Source: Usitatibacter rugosus
Lineage (GTDB): Bacteria > Pseudomonadota > Gammaproteobacteria > Burkholderiales > Usitatibacteraceae
DNA: 64,000 nt
NCBI RefSeq assembly: GCF_013003965.1
Contig: NZ_CP053069.1
Location: 2,759,419 to 2,823,418, forward strand
Direction: 5' to 3'
The position numbers and the translations under genes were made by a program. A model generated the notes under the pieces. It was not told the origin of the DNA and searched no databases. It saw only the letters and a program-made list of their open reading frames with translations. Positions 9,139-17,393 of this stretch are shown in pieces (the stretch's first letter is position 1; each line of letters starts with the position of its first letter).

Positions 9139-10728
9139 ATGGATACACCTACCGGCCTCACCGGCCGCATGCTCATCGGCGCACAGGACGCGGAAGGCCG
9201 CGAAGCGGCGCTGAAGGGCCTCGATCCCGCAACCGGCGCCGAGCTGGAGCCCGCTTATGGCGGCGCCGATGCCACGCACCTCGAGCGCGCCTGCGGCCTG
9301 GCCGCGGCGGCGTTCGACACGTATCGCGAGACGTCGCCCGAGGCGCGCGCGAAATTCCTCGAGACGATCGCCGACAACATCCTGGCGATCGGCGACACGC
9401 TGATCGTCCGCGCGATGCAGGAAAGCGGCCTGCCCCGCCCGCGCCTCGAAGGCGAGCGCGGCCGCACGATGGGCCAGTTGAAGCTCTTCGCCGAGGTCGT
9501 GCGTGAAGGCAGCTGGATGGACCTGCGTGTCGATCCCGCGATGCCGGAGCGCAAGCCCATGCCGCGCTCGGACCTTCGCCTGCGCAACATTCCCGTCGGT
9601 CCCGTGGCGATCTTCGGCGCGAGCAACTTCCCGCTCGCGTTCTCGGTGGCGGGCGGAGATACGGCCTCGGCCCTCGCGGCCGGCTGCCCGGTCGTGGTGA
9701 AAGCTCACCCCGCGCATCCCGGTACGTCGGAGCTCGTCGGCCGGGCGATCCAGGCCGCCGTGAAATCGTGCGGACTGCCCGAGGGCGTGTTCTCGATGCT
9801 CTACGGCGCGGGCAACTGGCTGGGTGGCGCGCTCGTTTCAGACCCGCGCATCAAGGCCGTGGGCTTCACCGGCTCGCGCCAGGGCGGCGTCGCGCTGATG
9901 AAGATTGCCAACGCGCGTCCCGAACCGATCCCCGTCTATGCGGAGATGAGCAGCATCAATCCCGTGCTGGTGCTTCCGCATGCGCTCGCCTCTCGCGGCG
10001 AGGCGATCGCGAAGGCCTTCATCGGCTCACTCACGCTGGGCGCCGGCCAGTTCTGCACCAACCCGGGCCTGCTGCTCGGCGCGGCCGGCAAGGACCTCGA
10101 TGCCTTCGAGGGCAAGGTCGCGGAGAACCTGCCCGCGGCCGGTGCTTCGACCATGCTGACGCCTGGCATCGCCAGCGCGTATCGCGGCGGCGTCGATCGC
10201 CTCGCCAAGCACGCTCAAGTGAAGACCGTGGCGCGTGGCCAACCCGCGGGCGGCCCCAATGCCGGACAAGCCGCGTTCTTTTCCACGGATGCGAAGACGT
10301 TCATCGCCGATCACGTCCTGCAGGACGAGGTCTTCGGCTCGTCGTCGGTGCTCGTGCGCTGCCCCGACGTGAACACGATGCGCGACATCCTCGAGAAGCT
10401 CGAGGGCCAGCTCACCGTCACGCTGCAGATGGACCCCGAGGACCTCGAGTACGCGAAGAAGCTGCTGCCGGTGCTGGAACGCAAGGCCGGGCGTGTGCTC
10501 GTGAATGGATTTCCGACGGGCGTGGAAGTGGCGCATGCGATGGTGCATGGCGGCCCGTATCCGGCGACTTCCGACGGGCGCACGACCTCGGTGGGAAGTC
10601 TCGCCATCTATCGATTCCTGCGGCCGGTCTGCTACCAGGACTTCCCGGCAGGACTCCTGCCGGAGTCGCTTCGCGAGGGTGGGGCGGCGGGGGCTCCGAT
10701 TCGGCGGAATGGAAAGTTGGAAGGCTGA
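9139..10728 (+). CDS. Aldehyde dehydrogenase, 2,5-dioxovalerate (ketoglutarate semialdehyde) type
   Basis: NAD(P)-dependent dehydrogenase of the KGSADH subfamily, which oxidises 2-oxoglutarate semialdehyde to 2-oxoglutarate at the end of sugar-acid, pentose or hydroxyproline catabolism. The 529-residue length and motifs match that subgroup: [44 protein letters not shown] for the cofactor fold, a catalytic glutamate in [12 protein letters not shown], and a catalytic cysteine in [13 protein letters not shown]. The start at 9139 ([14 protein letters not shown]) lies 7 bases after the ppx stop. No dehydratase or sugar-acid permease is adjacent, so the substrate is inferred from family resemblance only. 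A polypurine inverted repeat follows the stop. Confidence 0.82.
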   Translation: MDTPTGLTGRMLIGAQDAEGREAALKGLDPATGAELEPAYGGADATHLERACGLAAAAFDTYRETSPEARAKFLETIADNILAIGDTLIVRAMQESGLPRPRLEGERGRTMGQLKLFAEVVREGSWMDLRVDPAMPERKPMPRSDLRLRNIPVGPVAIFGASNFPLAFSVAGGDTASALAAGCPVVVKAHPAHPGTSELVGRAIQAAVKSCGLPEGVFSMLYGAGNWLGGALVSDPRIKAVGFTGSRQGGVALMKIANARPEPIPVYAEMSSINPVLVLPHALASRGEAIAKAFIGSLTLGAGQFCTNPGLLLGAAGKDLDAFEGKVAENLPAAGASTMLTPGIASAYRGGVDRLAKHAQVKTVARGQPAGGPNAGQAAFFSTDAKTFIADHVLQDEVFGSSSVLVRCPDVNTMRDILEKLEGQLTVTLQMDPEDLEYAKKLLPVLERKAGRVLVNGFPTGVEVAHAMVHGGPYPATSDGRTTSVGSLAIYRFLRPVCYQDFPAGLLPESLREGGAAGAPIRRNGKLEG

Positions 10729-10740
10729 TTCAGGAAGAGC

Positions 10741-10880
10741 GAGGATGGGGAGGAAAAGCGGGGAGGAGGGAGAGGAAAGCAAAAGGGTGTTTGATGAAAG
10801 GATGCCGTCGACATTGGCACCAGAGATCCATCGTCAGTTTGCTTTCCTCCCCCTCCTCCCCGCTTTTCCTCCCCATCCTC
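10741..10880. repeat. Polypurine/polypyrimidine inverted repeat, copy 1
   Basis: The left arm 10741-10780 (40 bases, almost all G/A, containing AGGAAAAGCGGGGAGGAGGG) pairs with right arm 10841-10880 with a single mismatch. The spacer is 60 bases. It fills the gap between the convergent stops of the aldehyde dehydrogenase and the quinone oxidoreductase. Arms resemble those at 19894, 37071 and 48694. No open reading frame lies inside. Confidence 0.93.
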
Positions 10881-10899
10881 CCCTGCTCCAGCCAGCCAT

Positions 10900-11880
10900 T
10901 CAAATTTCGACAACGGCCTTCCCGACCTGCTCGCGGCCCTCGATGCGTTCGTGGGCCTGGTCCACGTTGTCGAGCGTGTAGCGGGCCACGATCGGAATCT
11001 TCAGCGTGCCATCGAGCAACGCCGCGAAGATGTCGTCCGCGCGGCGTTGCACGGTGGCCGCGTCGGCCAGGTGATCGTTCAGGCGCGGGCGCGTGAGGAA
11101 GAGTGACCCGGCCTCGCCGAGCTCATACGGATCGAGGTCCTTCACCGAACCCGACACATTGCCGTAGTTGACGACGATGCCCCGCGTCCTCGTGGCGCGG
11201 AAGCTCTCGCGCAACGTGGCCTTCCCCACCGAATCGAAGACAACGTCCACGCCGCGCCCACCCGTGGCCGCACGAACACGATCGGCGAAACCCTCGTAGA
11301 GCATTGCGTGGTCGGCGCCCAGGCTGCGAGCCACATCGCATTTCGCTTCGGAGCTGCCCGTGGTGAACACGGTCGCGCCGCGGCGCTTCGCCATCTGCAC
11401 CAGGATCTGCCCGATGATTCCCGAAGCGGCGTGGATGAGGCACGTCGAACCCCGGTCAAGCCGCGCAACGTCGTTCACGAGGTAGTGCGCGGTAGAGCCC
11501 TGGAAGAGGCTCGCGGCCGCCTGGTCCAGGCCGAGCGCATCGGGCACCTTCGCGAGCAGCCGCTCGGGGACGACGGCATAGTCCGCGTACGCACCCCACG
11601 AGATGCACCACGCGACGCGGTCTCCCTGGGCGAAGCGCGAGGTACCCGGCCCGACGCTCTCGACCACGCCCGCGCCTTCCATGCCCAGCGTGCACGGCGC
11701 GCGCACGAGATACGTCTGCGAGTCGCGGTACTTGCCCTGGCGCGTGTGCACATCCATGAAGTTGATGCCCGCGAAGGCGACCTTCACGAGCACCTCGCCC
11801 GCCGCGGGGACGGGCACGGGAACGTCGCGGCGCTGGAGGACTTCCGGCCCGCCGTACCCGTCGATCGTGATCGCGCGCAC
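10900..11880 (-). CDS. NADPH:quinone oxidoreductase-like zinc-free alcohol dehydrogenase
   Basis: Medium-chain dehydrogenase/reductase of the quinone oxidoreductase (QorA-like) group, 326 residues. The GroES-like N-terminal part contains GINFMDVHTRQGKY and GMEGAGVVESVG. The Rossmann part has the cofactor motif HAASGIIGQILVQMAKRRGATVFTT. The cysteine zinc ligands of zinc ADHs are absent. Members reduce quinones or enone/acryloyl-CoA type substrates with NADPH. The GTG start at 11880 follows the upstream aldehyde dehydrogenase stop by 2 bases, so they are probably co-translated. Substrate unknown. Confidence 0.88.
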   Translation of the reverse strand: MRAITIDGYGGPEVLQRRDVPVPVPAAGEVLVKVAFAGINFMDVHTRQGKYRDSQTYLVRAPCTLGMEGAGVVESVGPGTSRFAQGDRVAWCISWGAYADYAVVPERLLAKVPDALGLDQAAASLFQGSTAHYLVNDVARLDRGSTCLIHAASGIIGQILVQMAKRRGATVFTTGSSEAKCDVARSLGADHAMLYEGFADRVRAATGGRGVDVVFDSVGKATLRESFRATRTRGIVVNYGNVSGSVKDLDPYELGEAGSLFLTRPRLNDHLADAATVQRRADDIFAALLDGTLKIPIVARYTLDNVDQAHERIEGREQVGKAVVEI

Positions 11881-11882
11881 GC

Positions 11883-13319
11883 CTACTGCGAGGGACCGAC
11901 GAACATCTTCTCGATGGTCATGTCGTGGTACGTGTACGGAATGCCGCCCACGCCGAGCCCCGATTCGCGCAAGCCGGCGAACGGCATCCAGTCGACGCGG
12001 AAGGCCGTGTGGTCGTTGACCATGACCGCCGACGCATCGAGGCGCTGGTAGGCGCGCATCGCCGTCGGGTAGCTGCGCGTGAAGATGGACGCCTGGAACG
12101 CGACCGGGAGTGCATTCGCGCGCGCGATGGCCTCGTCCATGCTGTCGTACGCGTAGACGCACACGACCGGGCCGAACACCTCCATCTTCGAGAGCTTGCA
12201 ATCGGCCGGAGGCTCGAAGATCACGGTCGGCTCGTAGAACGTCTCGGAATTGGCGAGCGCCTTCCCGCCGCAGAGCAGCTTGCCGCCGCCCTTCACGGCC
12301 TCCTGAATCCATTCGTCCACGCGCTTCAGCTCGGCGGGGCGGATCAGCGGGCCCACTTCCGTCTCGGGCTTGGTCGCATCGCCGACGTTGAGCTTCTTCG
12401 CGAGCGCGGCGAGCCCATCGGCCACCTTCTGCGCGATCGAGCGGTGTGCGAAGACGCGCTGCACCGACACGCATACCTGCCCTGCGTGGTAGAAGCCGCC
12501 CTTCGAAAGCTTGGGCAGCGTGAGATCGAGATCCGCATCTTCGGCGACGATCGCCGGAGCCGCACCGCCGTGCTCCAGCGCCGCACGGGCACCGGGAGCG
12601 AGCTGGCCTTTCAGCTTCCAGCCCACCGCCGCGCTGCCGATGAACGAGAAGAACGCCACGCGCTTGTCCGCGACGAGCTGCGTCGCCACGTCCCGGTTCT
12701 CGGTGAGCAGCGACTGCGCCCACGCTTCCGGGTAACCCGCATCGCGCAGGATCTGGATGAAGGTGAAGCACGACAGCGGCGTGTCGGCCGCGGGCTTCAC
12801 CACCACGGGGCAGCCCGCGATCACCGCCGGCGCCACCTGGTGGACGATGAGGTTCAGCGGATGGTTGAACGCGCTCACGGCGACGACCACGCCGATCGGC
12901 TCCTTCTGCGTGAAGGCCATGCGCCCGGCCGAAGCCGGATTCACGTTCATCGGGATCACGTGCCCCGGATGCGAGCGCGGGAGATCGGCGCAGTTCTTCA
13001 CGCCGTCGATGGCGCGGGCGACTTCCACGCGCGCGTCGATGAGCGGCTTGCCGCCCTCCTTCGCGATCAGCAGCGCCAGCTCTTCGAAGCGGCCCTGCAT
13101 GATTTCGGCCGCCTTGTGCAGCACCTCGATGCGCTTGGGGACGGGGATCCATTTGTCGCGATCGCGGAACAGCGCGTACGCGGTGGAGAGCGCTTTCTCG
13201 ACCACCTCCGCGCCGCCCGTGTCGCACGTCGCGAAGACCTGCATGTCGTTGGGCGAGCGGACTTCCGCGCGCTTGGCGGCGGGCGTGGCGCCCGGGACCA
13301 TCAGGGGATAGTGCTTCAT
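11883..13319 (-). CDS. NAD(P)-dependent aldehyde dehydrogenase
   Basis: 478-residue ALDH-superfamily protein. Visible motifs: [29 protein letters not shown] for cofactor binding, catalytic Glu in AALEHGGAAPAIV, catalytic Cys in YHAGQVCVSVQRV, and the C-terminal PFAGLRESGLGVGG. It resembles the GapN/lactaldehyde/phosphonoacetaldehyde dehydrogenase branch more than betaine aldehyde dehydrogenases. It sits between a PhyH dioxygenase (4 bases upstream) and a quinone oxidoreductase (2 bases downstream) in one minus-strand operon. This suggests that it oxidises an aldehyde arising from the dioxygenase step. The exact substrate cannot be inferred. Confidence 0.88.
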   Translation of the reverse strand: MKHYPLMVPGATPAAKRAEVRSPNDMQVFATCDTGGAEVVEKALSTAYALFRDRDKWIPVPKRIEVLHKAAEIMQGRFEELALLIAKEGGKPLIDARVEVARAIDGVKNCADLPRSHPGHVIPMNVNPASAGRMAFTQKEPIGVVVAVSAFNHPLNLIVHQVAPAVIAGCPVVVKPAADTPLSCFTFIQILRDAGYPEAWAQSLLTENRDVATQLVADKRVAFFSFIGSAAVGWKLKGQLAPGARAALEHGGAAPAIVAEDADLDLTLPKLSKGGFYHAGQVCVSVQRVFAHRSIAQKVADGLAALAKKLNVGDATKPETEVGPLIRPAELKRVDEWIQEAVKGGGKLLCGGKALANSETFYEPTVIFEPPADCKLSKMEVFGPVVCVYAYDSMDEAIARANALPVAFQASIFTRSYPTAMRAYQRLDASAVMVNDHTAFRVDWMPFAGLRESGLGVGGIPYTYHDMTIEKMFVGPSQ

Positions 13320-13323
13320 GTCG

Positions 13324-14166
13324 TCAGGCGGCTTTCTCGGTTTCGTAGGCGGAAGACGGCGTGCCGTCCTTCCAGGGGAGATCCACGGGATACGGTTTCA
13401 GCAGGCAGTCGTCGGCCAGCGGCGCGATCGGCGTGAAGTCCCGGTGCGCGATGTATTCGGGCCGCTTGAAGCGGCGGATGTGGTTCGACACGGCGCACAG
13501 GCTCAAATACACCGCGACGCGATTCCACGGCGAGAGGTTCGCGGTGGACGCATGCACGAGGCAGCCGTGGAAGAGGATCATCGAGCCGGCCGGGCCCTTC
13601 GGCGCCACGATGCCGCCCTTGTCGACCAACTTGCGGATGGCGTCGTTGTCGATCGTCCACAGCGGGTAGCTCGTGGTGCTCGTGTCGTGCCCCGCGGGCA
13701 GCGCGCCCTGCTTGTGGCTGCCGGGGATGAACATCAGCGGACCGTTGAACTCGTTCACCTCGTCCAGGAAGATCGCGACGTTCATGGCGCGCGCCGTGGG
13801 CATGAGGTCGTCGTTCATCCAGGTGCCGTAGTCCTGGTGCCATTGCCACACGTCGCCGGCGAAGGCCATCTTCCCGTTGATCTTGAACTGGTGCATGTAG
13901 ACCTGCTCGTCGAAAAGCTGCACCACGGGCTCCACCATGCGGGGATGGCGTGCAAGCCGCGCGAAGGGTTCGCTGTACAGGTGGGCGGCGAAGTTCGTGC
14001 GCACCGCCTCGCTGTCCTTCTCGCGCACGTTCTCGGGGCGGCGGAGCGCATAGAGCTTGGGCACCTCGTCCAGCAGGACCTTCATCTCCGCCGGGGTGAA
14101 GATCGAGGGAAAGAAGAGATAGCCGTCGCGGTCGAACTGTTCTATCTGATGCGCAGTGAGCTTCAT
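13324..14166 (-). CDS. PhyH/EctD-like Fe(II)/2-oxoglutarate dioxygenase
   Basis: Phytanoyl-CoA dioxygenase family protein of 280 residues. Iron ligands are visible as the HxD motif His110/Asp112 in WQWHQDYGTW and a distal His205 in FHGCLVHAS. Arg216 (SPWNRV) is placed to bind 2-oxoglutarate. The spacing WHxDxxTWxxDDxMP resembles ectoine hydroxylase, but no ectABC genes are in the window. The start at 14166 (MKLTAHQIEQF) is chosen because GGAG lies 9 bases upstream; an in-frame ATG at 14226 lacks this. First gene of a dioxygenase-ALDH-oxidoreductase operon. Function inferred: hydroxylation of a small polar metabolite. Confidence 0.85.
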   Translation of the reverse strand: MKLTAHQIEQFDRDGYLFFPSIFTPAEMKVLLDEVPKLYALRRPENVREKDSEAVRTNFAAHLYSEPFARLARHPRMVEPVVQLFDEQVYMHQFKINGKMAFAGDVWQWHQDYGTWMNDDLMPTARAMNVAIFLDEVNEFNGPLMFIPGSHKQGALPAGHDTSTTSYPLWTIDNDAIRKLVDKGGIVAPKGPAGSMILFHGCLVHASTANLSPWNRVAVYLSLCAVSNHIRRFKRPEYIAHRDFTPIAPLADDCLLKPYPVDLPWKDGTPSSAYETEKAA

Positions 14167-14238
14167 GTCGGTGCTCCACGTTGGCGCGTTGAGCGGCGCC
14201 CAGCGTCCGCTCCAACGCGCGTTCATGATATGCCCTAC

Positions 14239-14694
14239 TTAGTCTTCCAGCAGGTCGGGATTGAGCACCGCCTTCAAGACGGTTTCGCTACCGCCGTCCC
14301 GTTCCCGCGCCACGAACCACCAGATGGCGCCCTTGCGAAACGCCACGTCCCCGTCGCAGCCGAGCAGACTCCCGGCCACCTGCCCCAGCGTCGGCTGGTG
14401 GCCCACGACGATCACCTTGCCGCCCTTGGGCCAGCCCGCCTCGCGCAGCACGTCCCTGGCGCCGCTGGAGGTGTCGAGGCGCTCGCGGGTCTCGACCTTG
14501 CGTCCGAGCGCCACGGCCGTCTGCTGCGCACGCACCGCGGGGCTTGCGAGCACGGTCCACTCCTTGCCGAGGCGCTTGTCGAGCCAAGCCGCCATCAGCT
14601 TTGCCTGCTTGTGGCCGCGCTTCGTCAGGGCTCGCGCCGCGTCGTCGCCGCTGCCGTCCTCTGCTTCCGCATGCCGCCAAAGAATCAGTTCCAC
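14239..14694 (-). CDS. sixA: Phosphohistidine phosphatase SixA
   Basis: Small histidine-phosphatase-superfamily enzyme, 151 residues, that dephosphorylates phosphohistidine proteins. The catalytic RHG-type motif is LWRHAEAEDG, and the second conserved histidine is in VIVVGHQPTLGQ. The start is the GTG at 14694 (VELILWRHAEA), because GGAGGG lies just upstream and the family begins at this strand. In-frame codons further upstream run into the inverted repeat at 14727. It is followed downstream by the PhyH operon on the same strand after 72 bases. Confidence 0.9.
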   Translation of the reverse strand: MELILWRHAEAEDGSGDDAARALTKRGHKQAKLMAAWLDKRLGKEWTVLASPAVRAQQTAVALGRKVETRERLDTSSGARDVLREAGWPKGGKVIVVGHQPTLGQVAGSLLGCDGDVAFRKGAIWWFVARERDGGSETVLKAVLNPDLLED

Positions 14695-14726
14695 CTCACC
14701 CTCCGGGTAGTACGGCGAAAGGCTCC

Positions 14727-14828
14727 CTCCGCAGATAAACACAGATAAACGCCGATGAACCCGATGACTTGGGTTTGGCCCTGCAAGGTTTTGACTTTAT
14801 CGGCGTTTATCTGTGTTTATCTGCGGAG
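14727..14828. repeat. Perfect 30-base inverted repeat (CAGATAAACACAGATAAAC type)
   Basis: The arms 14727-14756 and 14799-14828 are exact reverse complements of 30 bases with a 42-base spacer. Each arm contains two tandem AGATAAAC units. The repeat lies upstream of sixA and downstream of the EamA transporter stop at 14842. It is far more AT-rich than the neighbouring genes. No coding potential is evident. A transcript from either strand would form a strong hairpin, so it may insulate the two minus-strand genes. Confidence 0.93.
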
Positions 14829-14841
14829 GACGCTTTTTGCC

Positions 14842-15744
14842 CTAGTTTTTCAACGAGCGCCCGCGAGTGGTCAGGGCAATGCCCGCAAGGATCAACGCGA
14901 TCCCCACCAAATGGTAGAGCCGGATGCTTTCGCCGAGGAACATCCACGCCAGCAGGCTCCCGAAAGCCGGCATCAGGTGCACGAAGATGCCCGCGACGTT
15001 CGAGCCCACCTCCGCCACCCCACGGTTCCAGAAAATGTAGCCGAGGAAGGAGGGAAAGAGCCCCACATAGAGCATCGCGCCGATCGTGGGCAGCGTGAAC
15101 TCCGCATGGCCGCCGAAGACCGCGACCTCGAGCAGCATCATCGGGAACAGGATCGTCACGCCCACGCACGCGCAGCACGTGAGCATCACGAAGCCCGGAA
15201 GCTCCGCGGGCTTCTCGCGCAGCAGGATCGTGTAGACGGCCCAGAACACCATGCCGGCCAGCACGATGACGTCGCCCTTGTTCAGCTCCAGGTGCGCGAG
15301 CACCGAGATGTCGCCGCCGGTGAGCACCGCGAGCACGCCGGCCATCGAGACCGCGACGCCGGCGGCCTGGATGCGCGTGAGCGAATCGCGGTAGACGACC
15401 CAGCCCAGCAGGATGATGAGGATGGGAATGGCGCTGTTGAGGATGACGCCGTTGGTGGCCGTCGTGTACTGGAGGCCGACATACGCGAAGGCGTTGTGCA
15501 GGCCCGTGCCCCAGAAGCCCATGCGCGCGATGTACTTCCAGTGCCGCCGGATCTCGGGCCAGTGCTTCACCATCTGCGGCCACGCGAAGGCGAGGAGCGC
15601 CACCGTGGCCACCACCCAGCGGATGAACGTGAGGGTGAGCGGCGAGACATGCCCCACGATCGCCTTGCCGACCACCCAATTGAGCGACCAGAAAAGCGAC
15701 GTGAGGGTGAGCAGCAGGTAGGGCGAGGCGTGGAACGACTTCAT
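14842..15744 (-). CDS. EamA/DMT-family transporter
   Basis: Inner-membrane drug/metabolite transporter with two EamA repeats and about ten hydrophobic helices over 300 residues. Examples are YLLLTLTSLFWSLNWVVGKAI at the N-terminus, NGVILNSAIPILIILLGWVVY in the first repeat, and GIFVHLMPAFGSLLAWMFLGE at the end of the second repeat, the usual EamA glycine/glutamate signature. Substrate unknown; family members export amino acids or metabolites. It stands alone on the minus strand, divergent from the MFS gene with a 38-base gap, so both promoters must be compact or overlapping. Confidence 0.9.
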   Translation of the reverse strand: MKSFHASPYLLLTLTSLFWSLNWVVGKAIVGHVSPLTLTFIRWVVATVALLAFAWPQMVKHWPEIRRHWKYIARMGFWGTGLHNAFAYVGLQYTTATNGVILNSAIPILIILLGWVVYRDSLTRIQAAGVAVSMAGVLAVLTGGDISVLAHLELNKGDVIVLAGMVFWAVYTILLREKPAELPGFVMLTCCACVGVTILFPMMLLEVAVFGGHAEFTLPTIGAMLYVGLFPSFLGYIFWNRGVAEVGSNVAGIFVHLMPAFGSLLAWMFLGESIRLYHLVGIALILAGIALTTRGRSLKN

Positions 15745-15782
15745 CGAGCCTGCGATTATATCGGGGTGCTACGCTCATCCCG

Positions 15783-17393
15783 ATGAACGCCCCCGTTCCC
15801 GACTCCAACGCCGTCAGCGCCTGGACGCCGCTGCGCGAGCCGGTCTTCCGGATGATGTGGCTCGCGTGGCTCACGGCGAACACGTGCATGTGGATGAACG
15901 ACGTGGCCGCCGCGTGGGCCATGACGAGCCTCACGACCTCGCCGGTGCTGATCGCGCTGGTGCAGACGGCCTCGTCGCTGCCCGTGTTCCTGCTCGGGCT
16001 GCCGAGCGGCGCCGTGGCCGACATCGTCGATCGACGCCGCCTGCTGATGAGCACGCAGATCTGGATCGCGGCGAACGCCGCCGTGCTCTTTGCCGTCTCC
16101 GCGCTCGGAATGCTCACGGCGCCGATCCTGCTGGTCCTCGTGTTCACCAACGGCATCGGGCTCGCGATGCGCTGGCCGGTCTATGCCGCGGTGGTCCCGG
16201 AGCTGGTCGGACGATCGATGCTGCCGACGGCCCTCGCGCTGAACGCCGTCGCGATGAACGTTTCGCGCGTGGTGGGCCCCCTGATCGCGGGCGTGATCAT
16301 CGCCTCGGCCGGAACGCAATTTGTCTTCGCGCTGAACTTCGTGCTCTCGGTGGGCGCGGCGATCGCGGTCTCGCGCTGGAAGCGCGAGAGCAAGCCCTCG
16401 GTCCTTCCGGGCGAGCGCTTCCTCGGCGCGATGCGCCTGGGCGTGCAGTACGTGCGCGAGTCGCGGCGCATGAAGGACGCGCTGGCGCGCATCTCGGTCT
16501 TCTTCTTCCACTCCACGGCAGTGCTGGCCCTCCTGCCGCTGGTGGCCAAGCGCCTGGGGCACGACAGCGGCGCCAGCACCTTCACGCTGCTGCTGGCCTC
16601 CATGGGCGTGGGCGCCGTCGCCACCGCAACTCAGATGCCGCGCCTGCGCTCGTTCTGGACGCGCGACGACTTCACGCTCTACGGCACGTCGATCACGGGT
16701 GTGTGCATCGCGATCATGGCGTACGTGCCGAACAACTGGCTCGCCGTGCCGGTGATGCTCGTGATGGGCATGGCCTGGATCCTCGTGGCCAATGCCGTCA
16801 CCACGGCCGCGCAGCTGGCGCTCCCCGACTGGGTGCGCGCGCGCGGCATGTCGATGTACCAGATGTCGATCATGGGCGCCTCCGCGCTGGGTGCCTTCAC
16901 GTGGGGCAACATCGCCGGCTGGAGCAGCGTGCCGACGAGCCTCGCGATCGCCGGCGCCAGCACGGTCGTCGTGGCCTGGCTCACGCGCAACCGCACGCTC
17001 GATGCCGGCGGGGACGAGGACCACACGCCGACCCGCCCGTGGGACGAGCCGGTGCCGGCCGTTCCCATCGAGCCCGATGCCGGCCCCGTGATGTGCACCA
17101 TCGAATACTTCATCGATCCGGCGCGGGCGCGCGAGTTCGACTCCGTGATGGCGAGGAGCCGCAGTGCCCGGCTGCGCCAGGGCGCGGTGTCGTGGGGCCT
17201 CTTCGAGGACGTGCAGAACCCGGGGCGCTTCGTCGAATATTTTGCGAGCGACTCGTGGGCCGACTACCTGCGGCGCTTCGACCGCTTCAACGCGGGCGAC
17301 CAGCAGCTCCAGGCGGAGCGCTATGCCTTCCACACCGGGAGCGAGCCGCCGCGCGTCACGCGCTACCTCGCGCGCCACCCCTCGGCTACGTAA
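15783..17393 (+). CDS. MFS transporter (MFS_3/EntS-like) with C-terminal soluble domain
   Basis: Major facilitator permease of 536 residues. About the first 405 residues form the membrane part, with ADIVDRRRLL as the loop 2-3 signature and FNFVLSVGAA-like helices. The last roughly 105 residues (from about PVMCTIEYFIDPARAREFDSVM to the end) are soluble and look like a small ferredoxin-like ABM/monooxygenase-type domain. This C-terminal domain is known in MFS_3 proteins, but its role is unclear. It is divergent from the EamA gene and convergent with ybbP, whose stop codon overlaps by 8 bases. Substrate not determinable. Confidence 0.88.
   Translation: MNAPVPDSNAVSAWTPLREPVFRMMWLAWLTANTCMWMNDVAAAWAMTSLTTSPVLIALVQTASSLPVFLLGLPSGAVADIVDRRRLLMSTQIWIAANAAVLFAVSALGMLTAPILLVLVFTNGIGLAMRWPVYAAVVPELVGRSMLPTALALNAVAMNVSRVVGPLIAGVIIASAGTQFVFALNFVLSVGAAIAVSRWKRESKPSVLPGERFLGAMRLGVQYVRESRRMKDALARISVFFFHSTAVLALLPLVAKRLGHDSGASTFTLLLASMGVGAVATATQMPRLRSFWTRDDFTLYGTSITGVCIAIMAYVPNNWLAVPVMLVMGMAWILVANAVTTAAQLALPDWVRARGMSMYQMSIMGASALGAFTWGNIAGWSSVPTSLAIAGASTVVVAWLTRNRTLDAGGDEDHTPTRPWDEPVPAVPIEPDAGPVMCTIEYFIDPARAREFDSVMARSRSARLRQGAVSWGLFEDVQNPGRFVEYFASDSWADYLRRFDRFNAGDQQLQAERYAFHTGSEPPRVTRYLARHPSAT

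Noticed and set aside
10741-10880. Polypurine repeats considered as a CRISPR-like or tandem array
   Set aside because: Each site has a single inverted pair, not regularly spaced direct repeats with unique spacers; no cas genes are in the window.
13324-14166. Assignment of the PhyH protein as ectoine hydroxylase EctD
   Set aside because: Motif resemblance exists, but ectABC are absent and the neighbours are dehydrogenases, so a specific name is not supported.
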